Below, piece after piece: positions 13,310 through 18,027 of a stretch of 18,027 nucleotides of DNA. The notes below the pieces were generated by a model. It worked only from the letters and a program-made list of their open reading frames with translations, was not told where the DNA came from and made no database searches. The DNA is taken from NCBI GenBank assembly GCA_028527945.1, contig JAQQAK010000419.1:1-18027 (forward strand). Direction: 5' to 3'. The first letter of the stretch is position 1. Every line of letters starts with the position of its first letter. The position numbers were made by a program, and so were the translations under genes. This DNA comes from Spirochaetaceae bacterium (GTDB taxonomy: Bacteria > Spirochaetota > Spirochaetia > UBA9216).

Positions 13310-14354
13310 AAAAGGAAGAGACAGACACAAGAGCATCAAGCACAAAACACGCACGGTATTTATCGTGGTTATTATATTAACCGTTTTATTTTCCATGGCA
13401 TTATTTTTACTACAGAAGAAACTTCCCGCTCCCTTGCGCGTTCCAGTTATTCTGGCAGCCCTTGCCCTCTATACCACACTAATCTCCGGATACGCGGCAA
13501 GGGCTCTAAGTTATAAGTTTGCCCTTCAGGTCAATAGGATGACCGATACCGCAAGAGCCATTTCCAATTCCAAAAATCTTGAAAAAAGAATAACTCCTTC
13601 TCCCCGTGATGACGAGCTAAAGACCCTTGAAGAATCCCTTAACGCTATGCTTGATCAGATAGAACAGTTCTTTGAAAAACAGCGGAGATTTGTTTCCGAT
13701 GCCTCGCATGAACTTCGAACCCCGCTGTCAATTATAAACGGCTACCTTGATATAATCAGCGGCTGGGGCTTGACTGATGAGAAAATAGCGAAAGAATCCA
13801 TTCAGGCAATGAAAGAAGAAACTCTTCACATGAAGAATCTGACAGAACACCTCTTGGCCATAGCAAGGTCTGATAAAGAAAGCGGGAATCCGGAGCTTAC
13901 CCCCGTAAGCCTGAATGCTGTCGTGTCAAAACTGGAGAGTATGCGCTTTCTTTGCGGTGGTAGAAGGCTTACTATTAAGGTGGAAGAAGATACGGTCATT
14001 AATGGTGATTCTCTGACCCTTATTCAAACCTTGCGCGCAATTGTCGAAAACAGTATCAAGTATACTGATGAAACCGGAAGCATCATTATTACAGCCTACA
14101 GGGAGGAGAATAAGGCCCGGATAGATATAACAGATGACGGGATTGGAATCCCGGAAAACGAAATTGACAAAATATTTGAACGCTTCTACAGGGGAGAAGA
14201 TGCCAGATCTGTAAACACAAGCGGAAGCGGCCTGGGCCTGTCTCTTGTTAAAGAAATTATGGATCTGCATAATGGCCGTATCAAGATTGAAAACCGGCAG
14301 GTTCAGGGCACAACAGTCAGCCTGTTTTTTCCGTTAATCTCCTCTCCCATTTAA
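13296..14354 (+). CDS. Membrane histidine kinase with no extracytoplasmic sensor domain
   Basis: 352 residues, short for a transmembrane kinase. Membrane helices at about 19-40 and 48-68 are joined by only about six residues (KKLPAPL), so there is no periplasmic sensing domain. A HAMP-like stretch (70-122) follows. The HisKA segment FVSDASHELRTPLSIINGY has the phospho-acceptor His138. The ATPase domain shows the N box with Asn252 in IVENSIKY, G1 DDGIGIP (280-286), F box FERFYRG (294-300) and G2 GSGLGLS (310-316), so it should be active. The ATG at 13296 overlaps the response-regulator gene and GGGGAACGGGA lies upstream. Kinases of this minimal intramembrane type often sense through the bilayer or a partner membrane protein. 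The downstream four-His membrane protein is a candidate partner (inference). Confidence 0.93.
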   Translation: MLSDKKGRDRHKSIKHKTRTVFIVVIILTVLFSMALFLLQKKLPAPLRVPVILAALALYTTLISGYAARALSYKFALQVNRMTDTARAISNSKNLEKRITPSPRDDELKTLEESLNAMLDQIEQFFEKQRRFVSDASHELRTPLSIINGYLDIISGWGLTDEKIAKESIQAMKEETLHMKNLTEHLLAIARSDKESGNPELTPVSLNAVVSKLESMRFLCGGRRLTIKVEEDTVINGDSLTLIQTLRAIVENSIKYTDETGSIIITAYREENKARIDITDDGIGIPENEIDKIFERFYRGEDARSVNTSGSGLGLSLVKEIMDLHNGRIKIENRQVQGTTVSLFFPLISSPI

Positions 14355-14365
14355 TACAAAAAAAA

Positions 14366-14420
14366 TCTAAGACAATTCTAAGATTCAGCAAAGATATCTC
14401 AAAGCTTTTATTTCTATAAT
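14366..14420 (+). promoter_or_regulatory. Direct-repeat array plus -10: probable response-regulator-activated promoter
   Basis: Four heptamers, TCTAAGA (14366), TCTAAGA (14377), GCAAAGA (14388) and TCAAAGC (14399), start exactly 11 bp apart. Nine bases after the last one is a perfect TATAAT (14415-14420), while the expected -35 position shows no TTGACA-like hexamer. Direct repeats at 11-bp spacing replacing the -35 are typical of PhoB/OmpR-type activation. It lies between the kinase gene and the next operon. Confidence 0.7.
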
Positions 14421-14423
14421 ATA

Positions 14424-14462
14424 GAGGCTTTTTTTAAACTTAGGAAGTTTTGAAAGAGGCTC
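14424..14462 (+). repeat. Copy 3 of the dispersed hairpin repeat, in the operon leader
   Basis: The left arm beginning GAGGCTTTTTTTAAACTT (14424-14441) and right arm AAGTTTTGAAAGAGGCTC (14445-14462) surround AGG. The inner six pairs AAACTT/AAGTTT are perfect and the outer part pairs imperfectly. The right half matches the terminator hairpin at 9566-9581 except one base. It would lie at the very 5' end of the mRNA from the promoter at 14366-14420. Confidence 0.5.
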
Positions 14463-14490
14463 TATACATACTTGTACATGGAGGAAATTT

Positions 14491-14820
14491 ATGAAAAGAA
14501 ATACCTTAAATTTTTATGTTGATATAATTACATTCATTGTTTTTATCGGAGTTGTGTCTACCGGAATCATCCTTAGAGCGCCCTCTCTGGATACATTGCC
14601 TTGGGGGATTACACATAAGGAACTGGTAGATTTTCACTGGATTCTTGGTGTCCTTATGCTTATTCTTGTTCTCATACATCTTCTTTTGCACTGGAACTGG
14701 GCCAAGGTTAACTTCTATAAGAAACTGAAACTCAAACCCGTTCCCCTGATAATAATTGTATCTATAATAATAATCGCGTCAATTTTTATTATCCCACTAT
14801 ATTTTGTAAGGGGCTTTTAA
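14491..14820 (+). CDS. Small DUF4405-like membrane protein with heme-type histidines
   Basis: 109 residues with three predicted membrane helices (about 8-28, 46-66 and 84-106). The second helix has the pattern DFHWILGVLMLILVLIHLLLHW: His49, His62 and His67 on one helix, with His42 just before it. This resembles the DUF4405 / cytochrome b561-like small membrane family, where such histidines could ligate heme b or a metal. Function is not established. GGAGG at 14480-14484 supports ATG 14491. It is first in the operon behind the direct-repeat promoter and is followed 22 bp later by a methyltransferase. A role in electron transfer to a metal chelate, or as a membrane partner of the sensor-less kinase, is speculation from position. 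Confidence 0.82.
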   Translation: MKRNTLNFYVDIITFIVFIGVVSTGIILRAPSLDTLPWGITHKELVDFHWILGVLMLILVLIHLLLHWNWAKVNFYKKLKLKPVPLIIIVSIIIIASIFIIPLYFVRGF

Positions 14821-14842
14821 AAGGACTAAAAGGAGTAAAGTT

Positions 14843-15421
14843 ATGTTTTGCAGAGCTGAGGCCTATAACAGACGGGCGGCTGCCCCGGAGTTTAAGGCTA
14901 ATGAGGTTGTAAGAAATCTTGGGATTCAAAATGGAAGCGTTATTGCTGATATAGGTTCCGGCGGTGGATTCTTTACAATGAAATTTGCGGCAGAGACAGG
15001 GCTGGACGGCCGCGTGTACGCGGTTGATGTTAATGAAAAGAATCTGGCCCATGTCAAGCGGCAGGCAGAAGAAAGGGAACTTGGGAATGTAGAAACCGTT
15101 TTGCTGAACAATAGTGAAAATCTCTCTGGCCTTCCTCTAAAAGCCTTTGACCTTGCCTTTTTACGAAACGTCTGCCACCATATAGCGAAACCTGAGAGCT
15201 ATTTTAATAACCTGAAACCCTTCCTCAAGAACGATGGAAAAGTAGCCATAATCGATTATAAAAAGAATAACAGATTTGCTTTCATCAATCTCTTTGATCA
15301 TTATCTGGAGGAAGAATACATTATTGATTTTATGGGTGCCTGTAACTATAAGCATATAGTTTCTTATGATTTTATAGAAACCCAGAGCTTTAATATTTTT
15401 CAGGTAAGGGAGTCTTTATAA
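14843..15421 (+). CDS. Class I SAM-dependent methyltransferase (small-molecule type)
   Basis: 192 residues with a Rossmann-like methyltransferase fold. Motif I is ADIGSGGGF (35-43), the acidic residue ending strand 2 is Asp62 in VYAVDVNE, and motif III-like regions are FDLAFLRNVCHHI (102-114) and LKNDGKVAIIDYK (128-140). It looks like a Methyltransf_11/25 domain with a short variable C-terminus. The substrate cannot be read from sequence. AAGGAG precedes the ATG. It lies in an operon-like run with the DUF4405-like gene upstream. The paired Cys111-His112-His113 is worth noting as a possible metal or metalloid contact, but a thiol-metal methyltransferase (for example ArsM-like) would show more conserved cysteines, so I do not call that. 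Confidence 0.88.
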   Translation: MFCRAEAYNRRAAAPEFKANEVVRNLGIQNGSVIADIGSGGGFFTMKFAAETGLDGRVYAVDVNEKNLAHVKRQAEERELGNVETVLLNNSENLSGLPLKAFDLAFLRNVCHHIAKPESYFNNLKPFLKNDGKVAIIDYKKNNRFAFINLFDHYLEEEYIIDFMGACNYKHIVSYDFIETQSFNIFQVRESL

Positions 15422-15445
15422 AGAGGGCCTCTTATAGTAATAGTA

Positions 15446-15496
15446 TTGACATAACTTATGAGTAGCTAATAATATGATGTAAAGCTATTTTAGCTT
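15446..15496 (+). promoter_or_regulatory. Promoter and 5' stem-loop of the metal-chelate binding-protein gene
   Basis: TTGACA (15446-15451), a 16-bp spacer and AATAAT (15468-15473) form a good promoter. An 11-bp palindrome CATAACTTATG (15450-15460) sits in the spacer, an operator-like position. AAGCTA (15482-15487) and TAGCTT (15491-15496) make a perfect 6-bp hairpin with a 3-nt loop at the predicted 5' end of the RNA, which may protect the transcript. Confidence 0.6.
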
Positions 15497-15510
15497 CAAG
15501 AGGGAAAATA

Positions 15511-16641
15511 ATGAAAAAATCTTTTTTACTCATAATTATGTCGGTTATTCTTGTTTCCTCTGGGCTTTTTGCCAGTGGACAGCAGGAATCAGCTAAAACA
15601 CCTGAAACTTCAGAAAGCACTGAGACCACGGAACCGGCTCCAGATGTTGTAACCATTGTAGACAGCAAGGGCCGGTCTGTTTCTATCACTCAACCAGTCA
15701 GGAAAATTGCATTCAGCCATTATGCTATAGGTGATGGTTTAAAGATTCTTAATGCCTGGAATCTTGTTGTTGCCAAAGACGGCTTTTCTTCTGACAAGGT
15801 TCTTTTCCCGGGAATTGACAAGCTTCCACCTATTGCAAAAGCCGGCAGCCCCTACAGCCTCAACTACGAAGAGCTTTATGAGCTTGAACCTGATATTCTT
15901 GTCACTTCGGATCTGCCTCTTCCCGGATTTGATGATATGGTAAAAAAACTTGGGACTGATATACCTGTTGTCGCTTTGGATCTTCAGAATCCGGATACTC
16001 TGACGGAGAATCTTTTAAAGCTTGGAAAGCTTCTGGGTAGAGAAGAAGAGGCTCAGGAATATATTGAATGGTATAATAATCTTATTACCAATTTATCAGA
16101 AAAAACCGCAAAGCTTTCAGATGATGAAAAAACAAGAATTCTACAGCGAACTGGAATGTCTGGAAATTTAATGACTTTTACCGATGATTACTCTGGTATT
16201 AAATTACGGAATCGCATAACCGGGAGTATAAATGTGGCTGGAACTTTGCCGTCAAAGGGCGGGTGGGTTCAGTCTATGGATCCGGAATGGATTGCTGTTC
16301 AAGATATTGATGTCATTGTCAATTTTGACATAGTTCCCAGAGCCAACGGTACCGGCGTTGATGATGAGGGCAGCTACAAAAAGTATAGAGATGATCTCAT
16401 GGCTGAACCTGTTTTCGCCAATACAAATGCTGTAAAAAAGGGAAGATTTTATATGATTGCCAATGAGTTTTGGGGCACCATGAGAAATATCATTGGGTTT
16501 GCTTATATGGCAAAATGGTGCCATCCTGAATTATTCAAGGATTTTGATCCAGAGCAGGTCCACCAGGAATATTTAACCCGCTTTATGCGCGTTGACTATG
16601 ATTTAGATAAGCACGGCGTATTTGTCTACCCCAAGGAGTAA
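15511..16641 (+). CDS. Siderophore/metal-chelate-type ABC substrate-binding protein (Peripla_BP_2)
   Basis: 376 residues. Residues 1-22 are an export signal (MKKSFLLIIMSVILVSSGLF, then ASGQQE), without the Cys of a lipobox. This style is common in Treponema binding proteins. A Ser/Thr/Glu/Pro linker reaches about residue 45. The remainder fits the FecB/BtuF/TroA-like fold: VTIVDSKGRSVSITQPVRKI, the LEPDILVTSD strand, VVALD, and a late NEFWGTMRNIIGFAYMAKW segment. Such proteins deliver ferric siderophores, heme, cobalamin or other chelates to FecCD-type permeases. No permease or ATPase gene is adjacent; instead methyltransferase genes flank it on both sides. The start has AGAGGGAAAATA upstream and its own promoter. 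The ligand is not predictable from the sequence. Confidence 0.88.
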   Translation: MKKSFLLIIMSVILVSSGLFASGQQESAKTPETSESTETTEPAPDVVTIVDSKGRSVSITQPVRKIAFSHYAIGDGLKILNAWNLVVAKDGFSSDKVLFPGIDKLPPIAKAGSPYSLNYEELYELEPDILVTSDLPLPGFDDMVKKLGTDIPVVALDLQNPDTLTENLLKLGKLLGREEEAQEYIEWYNNLITNLSEKTAKLSDDEKTRILQRTGMSGNLMTFTDDYSGIKLRNRITGSINVAGTLPSKGGWVQSMDPEWIAVQDIDVIVNFDIVPRANGTGVDDEGSYKKYRDDLMAEPVFANTNAVKKGRFYMIANEFWGTMRNIIGFAYMAKWCHPELFKDFDPEQVHQEYLTRFMRVDYDLDKHGVFVYPKE

Positions 16642-16645
16642 GAGA

Positions 16646-17650
16646 GTGTCATTATTGGTAAAACCTGATGTCCCCATGGACCGGCTAAAAGAAATTCTTA
16701 ATGGCTACAAGGAGATGAAACTCCTTTTTACAGCTATTGAACTGGATGTTTTCTCAGCTTTAACAGAAGAAATTACAGCTGCCGGCTGTGCTGAAAAATT
16801 GAATCTAAATGCCCGCAATATGGAATATTTTCTAAATGCCCTGGCCGCAATGGAACTTTTAGCCAAGAAAGATGGAAAATACAAGAATACAGAGCTTTCA
16901 AATGCCTATCTTGTAAAGGATGCAGATCTCTATATGGGTGAATATTTTTTATTTAGAGAGGAATTCACCGGTATAGGTGATGTAAAGGCCTGTCTCAAAG
17001 ATGGGCCTGAGGCTTCCGTGGTCAAGGATAACCGGGGCCGCGATGTCTTTGATTTTGCCCATCTTGCGGAACTGTCGGTAAATGAACAGCGTATGGGGCG
17101 GGCGGAACAAACTTCAGAGGCCATAACCTCCATTTTTAAAGACCGTAAATTTGATAAAATGGTTGATATTGGTGGCGGTTCCGGTGTTATTGCCCTGGCT
17201 ATAGCAGAAAAGAATCCGGAGACAGAATGCTATGTTTTTGACTCAAAAGAAGTTATTGAGGCTGCAACCAAAATTATTGGTCAATACGACGGAGAAAATA
17301 GGGTTAAAACTATTTCCGGTGATTATGTCACCGACGACATTGGAAGCGGATATGATCTGATTCTGGCAATTGCTTCAATACAGTTCGCGAAGAATAATTT
17401 TGAAACAGTATTAACAAAAATACATAACTCACTCAATGATGACGGCCTTTTTATCAGCTTCTGCGGAGCTACTAGTTGTGAGAGAACAAAACCCAAAGAT
17501 CTTGTTTTGGGGTGGCTTGGCAGCCATCTGCGTGGTTTGGATGTCTTACCTGAAAAGGGAGAACTTTGCTCAGAGATAGAAAAATACGGCTTCAAGCTGG
17601 CTTGGCAGCCAGGAATCCCTGTTGGGATGGAGGTTTTTAGAAAGAGTTAA
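16646..17650 (+). CDS. Family-2 (O-)methyltransferase with an atypical active site
   Basis: 334 residues from GTG 16646, chosen because AAGGAG (16633-16638) lies 7 bp upstream; the frame is open further up but only within the previous gene. The N-terminal winged-helix dimerisation domain (about 12-95) includes YKEMKLLFTAIELDVFSALT. The C-terminal SAM domain has motif I VDIGGGSG (173-180) and the acidic loop CYVFDSKE (195-202). In plant-type and polyketide O-methyltransferases the segment near residue 240-250 carries a catalytic His (xxxHDW). Here it reads AIASIQFAKNNF with no His, so the chemistry or substrate probably differs. The gap to the binding-protein gene is 4 bp, so they are cotranscribed. 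A role in modifying the imported chelate or its ligand is inference. Confidence 0.87.
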   Translation: MSLLVKPDVPMDRLKEILNGYKEMKLLFTAIELDVFSALTEEITAAGCAEKLNLNARNMEYFLNALAAMELLAKKDGKYKNTELSNAYLVKDADLYMGEYFLFREEFTGIGDVKACLKDGPEASVVKDNRGRDVFDFAHLAELSVNEQRMGRAEQTSEAITSIFKDRKFDKMVDIGGGSGVIALAIAEKNPETECYVFDSKEVIEAATKIIGQYDGENRVKTISGDYVTDDIGSGYDLILAIASIQFAKNNFETVLTKIHNSLNDDGLFISFCGATSCERTKPKDLVLGWLGSHLRGLDVLPEKGELCSEIEKYGFKLAWQPGIPVGMEVFRKS

Positions 17651-17682
17651 AAACATTTGAAGAAAACAAGGTCTATTTAATT

Positions 17683-18027
17683 TTAATAGTAAAGATCAGA
17701 CCATGATAAAAATAAGTCTTTTGTAATTTCAGGTTTTTCATTTAACAGCTGGTAGTTTATTTGCCAGCCGTCTTTAGTTCTATAAAGATTGATGATAAGA
17801 GTGTCTTCCTTTGTAAGAGCCCTTTTGTTTAATTGATATTTATATTTTTTCTTTCTGAAAAGTATAAAACTAAAAAGTGAATAGCATACAGGTATGGACA
17901 ATTCGAGTTCATTCATACCTATATTGCTGACTGGATTCAAACTATTCCACAATTGTTCAGAATCCTTTAACCTTGAATGAAGTCCTTCAACACTACAAAG
18001 AATAGGCAGAAGCACAATGCGAATAAG
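17683..18027 (-). CDS. Unrecognised protein, partial at the right edge
   Basis: On the - strand a frame enters from the right edge and ends at TAA (17685-17683). It remains open beyond a GTG at 18015, so the gene probably starts outside the window. Visible are one hydrophobic segment (ELSIPVCYSLFSFILF) followed by a basic patch RKKKYKYQLNKR, then a mixed strand-rich end (TLIINLYRTKDGWQINYQLL, then FLSWSDLYY). I do not recognise the family. It converges with the methyltransferase gene across a 32-bp gap that contains only a weak AT-rich inverted repeat (CTATT/AATAG). Confidence 0.55.
   Translation of the reverse strand, partial: LIRIVLLPILCSVEGLHSRLKDSEQLWNSLNPVSNIGMNELELSIPVCYSLFSFILFRKKKYKYQLNKRALTKEDTLIINLYRTKDGWQINYQLLNEKPEITKDLFLSWSDLYY

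Noticed and set aside
14843..15421. Arsenite methyltransferase (ArsM)
   Set aside because: The conserved cysteines expected of ArsM are not seen, and no arsenic-resistance genes are nearby.
1..18027. Mobile elements, CRISPR arrays, tRNA or rRNA genes, toxin-antitoxin or phage-defence genes
   Set aside because: I looked for transposase or integrase-like proteins, regularly spaced repeats and cloverleaf sequences on both strands and saw none. The overlapping open frames in other phases of the recognised genes lack ribosome sites and protein-like composition.

Overview
The window comes from an AT-rich bacterium, most likely a spirochaete close to Treponema. This is inferred from the style of the exported proteins (the 15511 protein has a signal peptide ending GLFASGQQE, typical of Treponema solute-binding proteins) and from the gene set. 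No rRNA or other phylogenetic marker is present, so the assignment is tentative. I see no tRNA, CRISPR array, transposase or phage structural gene.

Left half (about 1-8333, + strand). After the tail of an unrecognised gene come a DeoR-family regulator (424) and its terminator. Next is a seven-gene block: a sugar-binding lipoprotein (1401), a two-domain sugar ABC ATPase (2759), a permease (4260), a 5-methylthioribose-kinase-like protein MtnK (5283), a methylthioribose-1-phosphate isomerase MtnA (6504) and a class II aldolase (7563). From the ATPase onward the genes overlap or lie 3-12 bp apart. Together they read as import, phosphorylation, isomerisation and aldol cleavage of a 5-substituted ribose (5-methylthioribose and/or 5-deoxyribose) to DHAP plus a small aldehyde, the DHAP-shunt route. 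The aldolase ends in a linker plus amphipathic helix that looks like a bacterial-microcompartment encapsulation peptide, although no shell gene is in the window.

Middle (8334-9600). A non-coding stretch with stem-loops precedes a dCTP deaminase-family gene (8583) and a small membrane protein of unknown function (9153). A strong hairpin closes this part.

Right half (9586-17650). On the - strand are a P1B-type metal ATPase (start corrected to 11836) and a MarR regulator (9990) in one operon. Its promoter overlaps a 45-bp perfect palindrome, with a second related palindrome just upstream; these are likely MarR operators. Divergent on the + strand are a TetR regulator, an OmpR-type response regulator and a histidine kinase without a sensor domain. 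They are followed by a second unit: a DUF4405-like four-His membrane protein, a SAM methyltransferase, a siderophore/metal-chelate-type binding protein without permease or ATPase, and a family-2 O-methyltransferase. Upstream of this unit are four 7-bp direct repeats at exact 11-bp spacing, 9 bp before a perfect TATAAT without a -35, which is the arrangement expected of an OmpR/PhoB-class activated promoter. I infer a metal or metal-chelate homeostasis island controlled by MarR, TetR and the two-component system. A partial - strand gene runs off the right edge.
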